A stretch of DNA of 64,000 nt from positions 372,001-436,000 of the forward strand of contig CAJXKF010000002.1 of the NCBI GenBank assembly GCA_913055695.1. Reading direction: 5' to 3'. Made by a program: the position numbers and the translations under genes. The stretch comes from an uncultured Methylophaga sp. Its GTDB lineage: Bacteria > Pseudomonadota > Gammaproteobacteria > Nitrosococcales > Methylophagaceae. The notes below the pieces were generated by a model that was not told the DNA's origin, ran no database searches, and saw only the letters and a list, made by a program, of their open reading frames with translations. Shown piece by piece: positions 45,659 through 54,381 of the stretch (position 1 is the first letter of the stretch; every line of letters starts with the position of its first letter).

Positions 45659-46324
45659 ATGCGCCTTTTTCGTCACAGCCTGACACTGTTGCTACTGGCT
45701 TCGCTGCTGTTTGCGCTGCCGGGCATTGCCAAGCTCAATATCAGCGATGAAGTACTGGCGCGCATTGAAAGTCAGTACAACAAGTTCGCCCGTAAGCGCG
45801 TTGAAGGCTGGCGTGAACTGGTGGAGAATCCGGCCAATCACGATTTATCGGAAAAAGAAAAGCTGGCGCTCGTCAATAAGTTCTTCAATGCCAATGTGCT
45901 GTTCATTGATGATATCGACCTGTGGCAGAAGAAGGATTACTGGGCGACACCGCTGGAAATGCTCTCTATCGGTGCCGGCGACTGCGAAGATTATTCCATC
46001 GCCAAGTATTTTACCCTCAAGGAACTGGGCGTTGACGAAGACAAGCTCAGAATCACCTACGTCAAAGCCATTGAAATTGATCAGGCTCATATGGTGCTGA
46101 CCTATTTTGAGACCAAACGCTCAGTGCCGCTGGTTCTGGATAACCTGATTACCGATATCAAACCCGCCAGTCGCCGTAATGATCTGGTGCCGGTCTACAG
46201 CTTCAACGGTACCGGCCTGTGGCTTGCCAAATCACGCGGTGAAGGTCAACGGGTAGGTGAAGCGTCCAAACTGTCTTTATGGAATGACCTGGAAAAGCGT
46301 ATGAAAGAACAGGCACTGCAGTAA
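45659..46324 (+). CDS. lapG: LapG-type periplasmic transglutaminase-like cysteine protease
   Basis: 221 residues. The signal peptide ends near LPGIAK; the BTLCP (transglutaminase-like) fold has the catalytic Cys in GAGDCEDYSIAKY, His in QAHMVLTY and Asp in PLVLDNL. LapG cleaves the N-terminal anchor of large adhesins to release them when c-di-GMP is low; LapD holds it inactive when c-di-GMP is high. The ATG at 45659 follows GGGGGA; a TTG 3 nt earlier is less likely. No large LapA-type adhesin gene is in the window. Confidence 0.92.
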   Translation: MRLFRHSLTLLLLASLLFALPGIAKLNISDEVLARIESQYNKFARKRVEGWRELVENPANHDLSEKEKLALVNKFFNANVLFIDDIDLWQKKDYWATPLEMLSIGAGDCEDYSIAKYFTLKELGVDEDKLRITYVKAIEIDQAHMVLTYFETKRSVPLVLDNLITDIKPASRRNDLVPVYSFNGTGLWLAKSRGEGQRVGEASKLSLWNDLEKRMKEQALQ

Positions 46325-47005
46325 TTAGAACTCATATTCTGCCAATATCCTGAGTATGGCATCCGGTGTTTTTTTACTCAGACCGAATAAGACCCCGCTT
46401 TCCCAGTGCAGTTTTTTACCGGCACCGAAACGCACATCCCCCATCGCAACCGGGCCCAGCGCCCGGGTGTTTTCGCCGCCATAGAATTCAATCGCAGGTT
46501 CAAACGCCGGTGACAGACGATAACGCGTTTGCAGGGCCATGGCGGTTTCGAATTCATCCTTAACCTCATCCCCCCATTCATATTCCAGCCACAGATTGGC
46601 TGCGCCAATCCATCTGCCCCACTGTTTTTCCATCAGTACGGCTGTAGCCAGTTCCCATCCATCTTCCTGATGGGCTTTTTCCAGCTCGACGATCATGCCC
46701 CAGTCCACCGCAAATTCGCCCTGCTCAGTCAATTGGAAGCGGGTTTCCAGTTCATAACCCTCGAGCCGGAAAGTATCACCTTCTTCGGCTGCCAGCAGAT
46801 AGCCCTCGACAAAAACCCGGTCATTAAGCGACTGACCGAGACCCAGACGCTGCAGGTGATCACCATCGGCCGCCACCATGCGCCACTCCACTTCCTGCTC
46901 CAGCGGCTGGACATAGGGGTGATACACTTTATCGACCGCCAGATCGTCGGCCATGACCAGCGCCGGAAACAACAAGGGCAATAAGGCGGTTCGGATATTT
47001 TTCAT
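46325..47005 (-). CDS. Outer-membrane beta-barrel-like protein at the end of the ten-gene operon
   Basis: 226 residues. Signal peptide (MKNIRTALLPLLFPALVMA) and a mature part built of alternating strands ending in Phe ('RILAEYEF'), the usual C-terminal signature of outer-membrane barrels. Sequences such as 'WGMIVELEKAHQ' and 'NLWLEYEWG' look like barrel strands. Family not recognised. It overlaps the FTR1 gene by 4 nt, so it may be the outer-membrane part of the iron-related branch (inference). It abuts the convergent lapG gene with no terminator visible. Confidence 0.75.
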   Translation of the reverse strand: MKNIRTALLPLLFPALVMADDLAVDKVYHPYVQPLEQEVEWRMVAADGDHLQRLGLGQSLNDRVFVEGYLLAAEEGDTFRLEGYELETRFQLTEQGEFAVDWGMIVELEKAHQEDGWELATAVLMEKQWGRWIGAANLWLEYEWGDEVKDEFETAMALQTRYRLSPAFEPAIEFYGGENTRALGPVAMGDVRFGAGKKLHWESGVLFGLSKKTPDAILRILAEYEF

Positions 47006-47784
47006 GATGCTTTCCCTCTGAATATAAAACTGATGCCGGCAGCCATAATCAGCAACCCGATACTGGCAAAATAAGCGGCTGCCTGCTGCGGTGCCGGCGT
47101 CGCTTCATAGCCTATCAATGCATACAGCAGCTGCCCTGTTGCCGAACGCTCACTGATAAGGTGTGAGCTGTCCCAGATTGGCGTTGTGGCAGAAATATAA
47201 TTGGCCTGAATCATAAACTCCACGGCCTGCGCGACCATACTGCCGCCTATCAACAGCAGGATCAGATAGCCCAGCCAGATACCGTGGCTTTTACGCATAT
47301 TGACCAGCAGATAATAAAAGAACACACCGACACTGAGCCCGATACCGGCCCCCACTGCACTGCCCATCAGGACCGGGCTTAATAAGTCCGGAATACCGAT
47401 AAAACCTTTGATGTAAAGGATAATTTCAGATCCTTCACGAATGATTGCGGTGATAACGGCCAGCACGATCGTCACCAGATTGATGAGGCGCCATTGCTGA
47501 TGCCGCTGATGCGGCACGGTGATCATGAAGATCAGCAAGGCAAGGAAAATCACGCTGTGTAAAACGGCATTCAGCACTTCCTGACCGGTGCCTTCCATCG
47601 CCATCGATATTGTGCTGAGATTCACCGCGTAGATATAAGCACCGCCGAACCCCAAAACCAAAGCCAGCAACATCCACCATAGATTCCGGTTCAGCAACTG
47701 ACTCAATGCCAGAAATACGCTGATGATTAATGCCGCCTCCAGCACTTCGCGCAGAATAATAATGACCGCATTCAATAACATCAC
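47002..47784 (-). CDS. FTR1-family iron permease
   Basis: 260 residues with about seven membrane helices. Both REXXE iron-binding motifs are present: REVLE near residue 12 and REGSE near residue 120. FTR1/EfeU permeases take iron through the inner membrane, generally with a periplasmic oxidase or cupredoxin partner. Here a cupredoxin lies 1 nt upstream in the same operon. There is no EfeO/EfeB or P19 gene. Confidence 0.92.
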   Translation of the reverse strand: MMLLNAVIIILREVLEAALIISVFLALSQLLNRNLWWMLLALVLGFGGAYIYAVNLSTISMAMEGTGQEVLNAVLHSVIFLALLIFMITVPHQRHQQWRLINLVTIVLAVITAIIREGSEIILYIKGFIGIPDLLSPVLMGSAVGAGIGLSVGVFFYYLLVNMRKSHGIWLGYLILLLIGGSMVAQAVEFMIQANYISATTPIWDSSHLISERSATGQLLYALIGYEATPAPQQAAAYFASIGLLIMAAGISFIFRGKAS

Positions 47785-47785
47785 A

Positions 47786-48109
47786 TCACTCCACGATCAC
47801 TTTGCCCTGGGCGGTTTTAGGGAAAAACTCGCCGAAAAAGGGATATTGTCCCGCCGGTAGCGGGCCGATAAAAATGATGGCCTCGCTGTTGCCGGCAATC
47901 ACTTTTTCCCGGTTGAGCTCATAGCTTTCGAACTCTTCTGCCGTCGGGTCCAGGTTTTTGACCAGCAATTTGACCTTGGTGTCCGCCGGAATCCGCACCT
48001 CATCGGGGAAGAACAAATGATCCTTGATCTCGATTTCAATTACCGGCGGCCCGGCCATAACCTGCGGTGACAGGCAGCATAAACTCAGCAGAATAAAAAA
48101 ATGTTTCAA
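47786..48109 (-). CDS. Periplasmic cupredoxin-like protein
   Basis: About 107 residues from a TTG start at 48109 (AGGGGA about 8 nt upstream), just 1 nt after the kinase stop. A signal peptide ends near PQVMA. The beta-sandwich 'FFPDEVRIPADTKVKLLVKN', EEFESYELNREK and GQYPFFGEFF resembles the cupredoxins that accompany FTR1 permeases. The Cys-His-Met ligands of type 1 copper proteins are absent; Glu/Tyr residues (EEFESYE) may bind metal instead. An upstream frame inside the kinase gene is not part of this gene. Confidence 0.8.
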   Translation of the reverse strand: MKHFFILLSLCCLSPQVMAGPPVIEIEIKDHLFFPDEVRIPADTKVKLLVKNLDPTAEEFESYELNREKVIAGNSEAIIFIGPLPAGQYPFFGEFFPKTAQGKVIVE

Positions 48110-48110
48110 T

Positions 48111-49433
48111 TCAGTTTTCCCCTGGAAACTCAATGCTAACGCCCAGTCCCTGCCCCAGCGATGAGGGTCCGAGCTGTATCCGGGCATGATGCAAGTCGAC
48201 GATATGACTGACAATGGTGAGCCCCAGACCGCAACCGGGTTCGCCACTGTCATGTCTGTCGCCATGAACACGATAAAAACGCTCAAATACCCGTTGATAC
48301 TGTTCAGCAGGAATACCGGGGCCCGAGTCTTCGACTTTGAGCTCTACAGTCTTCTCAAGCTGGCGAACGCTGACCCGGATTTCGCCACCCGTGGGCGTAT
48401 ATTTGTTGGCATTGCTTAACAAATTCTGCAGCAGGGTCTCCAGTGCGAACCGGTTGCCGGAAATCACGGCGTGCTCGCCATCCAGTGATATTTGCTGCTG
48501 CTTGCGCTCAAAATTGACAAAATCACTGGCAATCACCGTCTGCGCCAGTTTATACAGATCGACTGCTTCGAAACGGGCAGATGCCTGGTCCGGTGAGGTT
48601 CGGTACAAGGCCAGAATCTGCTCGATCAAATGGCCCATGCGTTCAATACCGGCCTTGAGCAGCGCCACATCCTCATCTCCCTCGCCCAGCCGCTGTTTCA
48701 GATTATGTAAATGCACTTTGAGAACACTGATGGGTGTTCTCAGCTCATGCGCCGCATCTGAAGCAAAGCGCTGTTCCCGATGAAAAGCATCATCCAGTCT
48801 GCCTAACAGGGCATTGGTATTTGACACCACCGTCATTAGTTCATAAGGCACTCTTTCCAGCTGAATCGGGCTCAGATCATCAGCGCGTTTGCCACGGACC
48901 TGATCGGCAAACTGCCGCAGTGGTTTGAGACCAATACCGACTGCCAGCCAGATAATCAGCGCGGCGACCGGTATCGCAATCACTATCGGTAACAGGGATT
49001 CCAGCACGACCTCTTCCGCCAGGCTGTAGCGAACATCGATACGCTCAGCGACGACAATCCAGCGGTTGAGATGCTGGTCGCGGTAGACAAAGTTACGCCA
49101 GCGATAACTGTCAAAGTTAATTTCATGAAAGCCCTCGCTGAGCTCGCCGGTGACAAACTCGGGGGCGTTTCTGGAGCGCGTGAGCAACTGTTTGCCGCCG
49201 CTGTCCCAGATCTGAAAATAGGTAAACGGCGTCTGCTGCTCGGCAATACCCTGCTGTATCGCTTGTTCGGAGTTGGCAGAGGCAATGAGCCTGGCCGTAC
49301 TTTCCAGCCGCGAATCAAACAGGTTCTGGGCTCTCTCCATACTGGACTGATAGCCATGCAGCAAGGCCACAAAATTCACCAGAGTGATGGTGGCCAGTAG
49401 CGATAAAAGCAGAAACAGGCGTATCGACTTCAT
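48111..49433 (-). CDS. Sensor histidine kinase (QseC/PmrB-like)
   Basis: 440 residues. N-terminal membrane helix, periplasmic sensing domain (about 30-150), second helix near 155, then HAMP, HisKA with SDAAHELRTPISVLKVHL, N-box NLLSNANKYTPTGG, DSGPGIP and GCGLGLTIVSH. The periplasmic N-terminal domain resembles the 2CSK_N type of QseC/PmrB kinases, which respond to metals or signals. It overlaps the response regulator gene by 4 nt. Confidence 0.93.
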   Translation of the reverse strand: MKSIRLFLLLSLLATITLVNFVALLHGYQSSMERAQNLFDSRLESTARLIASANSEQAIQQGIAEQQTPFTYFQIWDSGGKQLLTRSRNAPEFVTGELSEGFHEINFDSYRWRNFVYRDQHLNRWIVVAERIDVRYSLAEEVVLESLLPIVIAIPVAALIIWLAVGIGLKPLRQFADQVRGKRADDLSPIQLERVPYELMTVVSNTNALLGRLDDAFHREQRFASDAAHELRTPISVLKVHLHNLKQRLGEGDEDVALLKAGIERMGHLIEQILALYRTSPDQASARFEAVDLYKLAQTVIASDFVNFERKQQQISLDGEHAVISGNRFALETLLQNLLSNANKYTPTGGEIRVSVRQLEKTVELKVEDSGPGIPAEQYQRVFERFYRVHGDRHDSGEPGCGLGLTIVSHIVDLHHARIQLGPSSLGQGLGVSIEFPGEN

Positions 49434-50089
49434 ACCGCCTTGATGGTGTAGCCGACACCACGAACGGTCTTGATGAAATGCTCAGGCAGCTTTTTTCTCA
49501 GATGATGGATATGCACCTCAATCGCATTGCTGGCAATTTCTTCGCCCCAGCTGTAAAGCTTGCTCTCCAGACTGTCCCGGGTCTGTACCCGGCCGGCATT
49601 TTCCATCAGCATTTTAAGCAGCATAAATTCACGGCGGGAGAGTTCAATCTCTTTACCGGCGACACTGACAGTCTGGGACTTGCTGTCCATCGTGACGTCC
49701 CCAATAGTCAATCCGGCGTGTTTAAAACTGCTCAGCCTTCGTTCGAACACTCTCAGACGAGCGAGTAATTCATCCGTTTCAAAAGGCTTGGCCAGATAAT
49801 CATCGGCACCGTTATCGAGACCGGAGACTTTATCCTCCAGTGAGGCCCGGGCCGTCAGTATCAGTATGGGCAGGGCCGCATCGAGCTTACGAATCGCTCT
49901 GAGGACCTCCTGGCCATCCATATCCGGTAAGCCCAGATCCAGCACCACCATATCCGGTGCTGACGTAGCGACGGCGCTGATAGCCTGTTTTCCCTGTGAG
50001 AGGTGGTTAACAATAAAGCCTTCATGTTTGAGTGACCGTTTCAGTCCCTCTGCCAGAGAGGCGTCATCTTCAATCAGCAATACCTGCAT
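49430..50089 (-). CDS. OmpR-family response regulator (QseB/PmrA-like)
   Basis: 219 residues. Receiver domain with EDD, phospho-acceptor in DMVVLDLGLPD and Lys in LAKPF; a winged-helix DNA-binding domain ends 'IKTVRGVGYTIK'. Subgroup QseB/PmrA-like. A TTAA-N7-TTAA site upstream of the operon (54382-54398) fits the DNA-binding preference of this group, suggesting autoregulation of the whole ten-gene unit (inference). It overlaps the TPR gene by 20 nt. Confidence 0.93.
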   Translation of the reverse strand: MQVLLIEDDASLAEGLKRSLKHEGFIVNHLSQGKQAISAVATSAPDMVVLDLGLPDMDGQEVLRAIRKLDAALPILILTARASLEDKVSGLDNGADDYLAKPFETDELLARLRVFERRLSSFKHAGLTIGDVTMDSKSQTVSVAGKEIELSRREFMLLKMLMENAGRVQTRDSLESKLYSWGEEIASNAIEVHIHHLRKKLPEHFIKTVRGVGYTIKAV

Positions 50090-50729
50090 GTTGATTCGTT
50101 CTCAGTTGATAACGGACTTGCTGCAATGCGGCGGTAATTTCCTGTTGCCGCCCCTGATCTGCCAGTGGCCTATCCGGCCGTGGAGCTGCCTGCTGGGCTT
50201 TCAGCAAATACTGCTCTGCCTGCTGGTATTGTCTCTGATCCAGCTTAAAAACCCCATAAAAATAATTGCTATCGATGCCATCCGGATTAATTGCCAGTGC
50301 CTGTTGCAGTAATTGCTCGGCTTTGTCGTTATCACCAAAGCCCAGCGGCCAGCCCGGGACCTTGAAATACAGTGTGCCCAGACTGGTATAAGCAGAGCCT
50401 GCCAGGGCCTTGTCATTAATCTTCATCGCCTGTTCAAAGTCAGCTTTGGCTGATTTAGCGAGGCCCAGTGCCCCCAGGCCGCCCTTAATACCGGCATAGC
50501 TTGATTTTACAATACCACGCCAGATGAGGGCCTCGGCTGATTGTGGATTCTCCTGCACCACCGCATCGGCTTGTTTCATCAAGTCCTCAAAACCACTTTG
50601 CTGCGCCTTACCCTTGAGCTGATAATTAGCTTGTGCCCAGTGTTCCTGTACTTCAGCCACCTGCTCCATTACCCCGGCAGACACTGAAAAGCTGAGCATA
50701 ATCGCCAGCAGGAATAAATATTGTTTCAT
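50070..50729 (-). CDS. Secreted TPR-like protein
   Basis: About 219 residues from the ATG at 50729 (GAGGA upstream). Signal peptide (MKQYLFLLAIMLSFSVSAG), then three or four TPR-like helix pairs (ALAGSAYTSLGTLYFKVPGW, AEQLLQQALAINPDG, AEQYLLKAQQAAP). It is probably a periplasmic scaffold in the operon. It overlaps the response regulator start by 20 nt and lies 10 nt after the dehydrogenase. I cannot name a partner. Confidence 0.8.
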   Translation of the reverse strand: MKQYLFLLAIMLSFSVSAGVMEQVAEVQEHWAQANYQLKGKAQQSGFEDLMKQADAVVQENPQSAEALIWRGIVKSSYAGIKGGLGALGLAKSAKADFEQAMKINDKALAGSAYTSLGTLYFKVPGWPLGFGDNDKAEQLLQQALAINPDGIDSNYFYGVFKLDQRQYQQAEQYLLKAQQAAPRPDRPLADQGRQQEITAALQQVRYQLRTNQHAGIAD

Positions 50730-50739
50730 GATGGTGTCC

Positions 50740-51525
50740 TCATAAATAACGTTTGATGACAGCAAGCTGTTTCTGGAAGGATTTGTCTACCAGAGACGGG
50801 AACAGGCTGTTGATACGAACAAATAACTTCTCCGGCCAGCCCAGATAGCCCCGTTTATCGTGCTTCTGCAGAAAATTCACCAGTTCCACAGCGACTTGCT
50901 GGGGGGTATCCATGGCATTACCCAAAGCCTTGTTCATTTCATTGACCCGGTTATCGTTCAGTGCGGTCTGGGTGGCTCTGGGCGCGAAGTAACGAACCTC
51001 GACCGGACTGTCCATCAGTTCACGGCTTAAAGCTTCACTGAAGCCGCGCAGGCCGAACTTGGTCGCACAATAGACGCTGTAGCCGGGCATGCCGATACTG
51101 CCGAGAATGGAGCCGACATTAATCATCGTGGCCGAGGCTAAGCGGCTGAATAAGGGTAAAAAGTCTCTACACAGGGCCATCTGACTGCTCAGATTGACAT
51201 TGACCAGCCTATTGATTTGCTCATCACTGTAGTCTGTGAGCCTCGCAAACTGGTTGATGCCGGCAATATTGATCAGCATTTGCGGTGTGGTGAGCATATC
51301 GCTGCAACACTCGAGCAGTTTGCTGCGGCCTTCGGCAGAGGCTAAATCGGCTGCAACGGTGTAGTGCTTGTCATTGAGGCTGTGATTAAGCTGCTCCAGC
51401 TTGTCGCTGTTGATATCGGTCAGTACCAGGGTGGCACCCAGTTTATCCAGACACTCCGCCACCGCCTGGCCGATGCCCCCTGCCGCGCCGGTCAAAACAA
51501 TCGTTTTGTCTTTCAGACTGTGCAT
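50740..51525 (-). CDS. Short-chain dehydrogenase/reductase
   Basis: 261 residues, classical SDR. Cofactor motif TGAAGGIGQ near residue 12, NIAG, and the catalytic Ser...YCATK (Tyr-x-x-x-Lys). NAD(P)-dependent oxidoreduction of an alcohol/ketone or aldehyde, here probably acting on a product of the diiron oxidase or acyl ligase (inference). It overlaps the diiron oxidase gene by 13 nt. The C-terminal part ('GYLGWPEKLFVRINSLFP') resembles SDRs that act on lipid-like substrates. Confidence 0.9.
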   Translation of the reverse strand: MHSLKDKTIVLTGAAGGIGQAVAECLDKLGATLVLTDINSDKLEQLNHSLNDKHYTVAADLASAEGRSKLLECCSDMLTTPQMLINIAGINQFARLTDYSDEQINRLVNVNLSSQMALCRDFLPLFSRLASATMINVGSILGSIGMPGYSVYCATKFGLRGFSEALSRELMDSPVEVRYFAPRATQTALNDNRVNEMNKALGNAMDTPQQVAVELVNFLQKHDKRGYLGWPEKLFVRINSLFPSLVDKSFQKQLAVIKRYL

Positions 51526-52181
51526 GGCATGACCTCAGCGGTGAGGCTACGGAAAATATTGCCGTAGAGATAATAAAAACGCTGCGCCGAGCGGATAATC
51601 AGATCCTGTTCATCGGGGTCGCTTATCCGGTTCATCAAGCCTTCAAAAAACTTCACATGGTCCTGATCCAGCGCGCCGTGGGAACGTAAATAACTGAAAG
51701 CCTGATTGGGCAGATTCAATGCGTTCTGAATGGATTCAGCAGCCCGGTCGGCAGACGTAATACTGGTGCCTTCCAGCACATGTACCATGCCAAAAAAGCC
51801 CAATGGATTAACACGTTGAGCCATATCATAGGCATAAGCCACCATCAGCTCAGTATGCAAGTTAGGCTGACTCTGTCTGACAGCTTCTCGGTCACCGCCG
51901 CAGGCGGCAATATCATTGAGTATCCATTCCTGGTGTCCGACCTCCTCTTCGATATACTCAGCCACCGCGCTACGCAGCCACTCCTTGCTTTCAGGCAGAC
52001 GGCCACCGACGGTCATCAACAACGGTACGGTGTGTTTCACGTGGTGATAGGCCTGGGTCAGAAAATCGATATAAAGCGCGCGATCAATGTCGCCGGAAAA
52101 AGCCCGCTGGAAGATCGGCGCTGTAAAAAGCTGTGCTCTTGCTGCGGCGGTTTCAGCCTGTAAAACATCAAAAAAAGCCAT
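51513..52181 (-). CDS. Haem-oxygenase-like (TenA-like) diiron oxidase candidate
   Basis: 222 residues, all helical, of the TenA/PqqC-like 'iron-containing redox enzyme' type. His83, Glu137, His168, Asp172 and His175 have the same spacings as the iron ligands of the CADD/UndA-type haem-oxygenase-like diiron oxidases as I remember them (HxxxD...H, GluX31His); the first Glu ligand would be Glu75 or Glu79. Members of this superfamily oxidatively cleave or desaturate fatty acids (UndA makes 1-alkenes) or amino acids. Beside an acyl-adenylate ligase a fatty-acyl or amino-acyl substrate is plausible (inference). It starts immediately at the ligase stop and overlaps the SDR. Confidence 0.8.
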   Translation of the reverse strand: MAFFDVLQAETAAARAQLFTAPIFQRAFSGDIDRALYIDFLTQAYHHVKHTVPLLMTVGGRLPESKEWLRSAVAEYIEEEVGHQEWILNDIAACGGDREAVRQSQPNLHTELMVAYAYDMAQRVNPLGFFGMVHVLEGTSITSADRAAESIQNALNLPNQAFSYLRSHGALDQDHVKFFEGLMNRISDPDEQDLIIRSAQRFYYLYGNIFRSLTAEVMPCTV

Positions 52182-53630
52182 TCAAGCTTGCTCCTTAAAT
52201 AGGTGATCGATATCGGTTTGGTAAAGCCGCTCTATCTGCTCACGAACCGGTTTACCGTTGGCTGTGAGGGTGCCACTGGACAGACTCAGTGGCGCGGTTA
52301 GAAGCAGCCAGTGCTTAATGCGGGCATATACCGGCAGCCGTTCATTGACATGCGTTAGCCAGGCATCGATAACATCGTTTTTGACCGAAGTTCTGGGGTG
52401 AATCAGTGCAATGCAAAAAGGCCGGGCATCGCCGCAGACCACACACTGGGCGATGGCCGGGTTGGCCAGAATCTCACTTTCAATCCATTCCGGATTGATA
52501 TTGCGGCCGAAACTGTTGATCAGCAGATTTTTGCGGCGCCCCAGAATCTGCAGAAAGCCATCGTTATCAATAAAACCGATATCACCGGTTTTGACCTGCG
52601 TCGGATACCAGCTGTCCGGTTCATTGACATAACCGAGAAAGGCATTGCCGGCAACGCATATTTCATTGTCTTCAATTGTTACTGCAATATGCGGCAGCGG
52701 TTTCCCCGCACTTCCCAGTTGATTATCAAGCGGGCTGTTCAGGCTCACGACAGAACTGCACTCGGACAGACCATAACCCTCATACACCGGTAAATTGACT
52801 GCTTTGGCGGCTTCCAGTAAGCCGCTGCCGACCCGGCTGCCCCCCACAGCAACAAATTGCAAACTGCCGGGTGGCTGCCAACCTTTCTTGATAAAAGCAA
52901 TCAACGCCGACAACAGGCCCGGCAATAAAATCAGACTGTCGGGCTGAAGCTTATCCAGCATGGCCGCCAGTTTCTGAACATCAAATTCGCTGGCGCCGTT
53001 GAAACCCAGCTCACTAGCAGTCAACAGAATCACCTCACCGCCACTTAGCAGCGGTGCATACACCCCGGCGATATTTTCCAGTAAGGTGGCCAGCGGCAAA
53101 ACACAGAGATGACGCGGATTTTTCACTCCGATGCGCTGCAGCAACGCATCGGCCACATTCAATTGATTGTTCTCACTCAGACAGACACCTTTGGGCTGTC
53201 CGGTAGAACCTGAAGTGAATGTGATTTTGACGCTGCCCGCAGGTAATTCTGCCGCTGCAGCAGGCTGGATAGCTTTGATCTTGAGCTGGCTTGTCAGCGC
53301 TTCCCCCTGAAAACCCTCAGCTGAGGAAATCAATGCGGCCGCAGCACTTTGCCCTATCGCATGCTGCTGTTGCGTGTCACTGAAAAAAGCCGGTAACGGC
53401 AGCAGGATAACGCCGGCCTGCAGACAGGCCAGGTCGGTCAGCACCCAGTCGATTTGATTGTCTGCCAGTAAAGCAACTACCTGGCCCCGATAGGCTTTGA
53501 GACTCTCGGCAAGCAGTGTGACCGCGCCAATCAATTCGACCCGGCTCAGCTGCTGTACAGCGTCTGTCACAGCAATAGCCTCAGGCTCTGCTGCTGCCAG
53601 TTCACGTAAGCGTTTAACGATAAGGCTCAT
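52182..53630 (-). CDS. Acyl-adenylating ligase (AMP-binding family)
   Basis: 482 residues, somewhat short for acyl-CoA synthetases but with all core motifs: the P-loop TFTSGSTGQPKG, YEGYGLSE, TGDIGF and 'GRRKNLLINSFGRNINPEW', plus the C-terminal catalytic Lys in NGKPVREQ. It activates a carboxylic acid, probably a fatty acid, as acyl-AMP and transfers it to CoA or a carrier. No carrier protein is encoded beside it. It overlaps the haemolysin-like gene by 4 nt and abuts the diiron oxidase gene. Confidence 0.9.
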   Translation of the reverse strand: MSLIVKRLRELAAAEPEAIAVTDAVQQLSRVELIGAVTLLAESLKAYRGQVVALLADNQIDWVLTDLACLQAGVILLPLPAFFSDTQQQHAIGQSAAAALISSAEGFQGEALTSQLKIKAIQPAAAAELPAGSVKITFTSGSTGQPKGVCLSENNQLNVADALLQRIGVKNPRHLCVLPLATLLENIAGVYAPLLSGGEVILLTASELGFNGASEFDVQKLAAMLDKLQPDSLILLPGLLSALIAFIKKGWQPPGSLQFVAVGGSRVGSGLLEAAKAVNLPVYEGYGLSECSSVVSLNSPLDNQLGSAGKPLPHIAVTIEDNEICVAGNAFLGYVNEPDSWYPTQVKTGDIGFIDNDGFLQILGRRKNLLINSFGRNINPEWIESEILANPAIAQCVVCGDARPFCIALIHPRTSVKNDVIDAWLTHVNERLPVYARIKHWLLLTAPLSLSSGTLTANGKPVREQIERLYQTDIDHLFKEQA

Positions 53631-54334
53631 TGCGGCAGCCTGGCAGAGAAATGTTCAATTTCGTCGGCATACTGATCACGCAGATGGGCCATCAAGGGAT
53701 GGCTGTTCATGGTACTGAAACTGCGGTCAATATTGGCGGCCAGAACGACCGGTTTGTCGTCGTAGTAACTGCCCCAGTTAGCGCCTTTGTCGGGCAGGCG
53801 TTTGGGATCGGCCTCATGCAGTACAAAAGCCGGTATCTGTAATCGTGCCAGCCAGGTTTTGACGGCACTGTTGGCAGTAAACACCACCCATTCATAGCCT
53901 GCGGTATACAGAATCTGAGCCAGCAAAAGAAACAGAGACTGTGTGGCGCGCTGTCTGCCTGAAGCGAGATTACCGATTTCTACAATGCGCTGGCGCTCAA
54001 CATCACTGCCCGTCACCAGGCTCAATATGGTTTCAATATCGCAGTCGAGGTACTGTTCCAGAAACAAGCGGCGAAAAGCAGCAGCCTGAAAACCCAGCGC
54101 GGCGGTGACGCCCTTGTCGTCAGCGGCGGACAGCAGCATAGGAAGAAAGACACTGATATTAGCGCCATACTGATGGGCAAAGCGCTGGTAAATAAACTGT
54201 TCTACGCCTGCTCTGTCTGCACTTTCCGGCAGATGCAGTTTCAGTGAATACAGGGGCAGCAGCCCCCAATTGGCCGACTGTTTTTGAAAATGCCTGTGTT
54301 CGGGCAAGAGATTAGTGAGGGAAACAGCTTCCAT
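53627..54334 (-). CDS. Thermostable haemolysin family protein (GNAT-like fold)
   Basis: 235 residues matching the thermostable haemolysin (delta-VPH) family: 'QFIYQRFAHQYGANISVFLPMLLSA', split as FAHQYGA, AALGFQAA, FLEQYLD, 'VEIGNLASGRQRATQSLFLLL' and VVFTAN. Despite the name, the family is related to GNAT/autoinducer-synthase acyltransferases, and the 'IGNLAS' region is where those enzymes bind acyl donors. I therefore infer an acyltransferase role in a small-molecule pathway with the following ligase. It is the first gene of the ten-gene operon; the promoter region upstream is only 86 bp. Confidence 0.85.
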   Translation of the reverse strand: MEAVSLTNLLPEHRHFQKQSANWGLLPLYSLKLHLPESADRAGVEQFIYQRFAHQYGANISVFLPMLLSAADDKGVTAALGFQAAAFRRLFLEQYLDCDIETILSLVTGSDVERQRIVEIGNLASGRQRATQSLFLLLAQILYTAGYEWVVFTANSAVKTWLARLQIPAFVLHEADPKRLPDKGANWGSYYDDKPVVLAANIDRSFSTMNSHPLMAHLRDQYADEIEHFSARLPQ

Positions 54335-54381
54335 AAACCACTCCGGTCTGTGACATTTGAGACACAGACTAGCGTGGTTGT

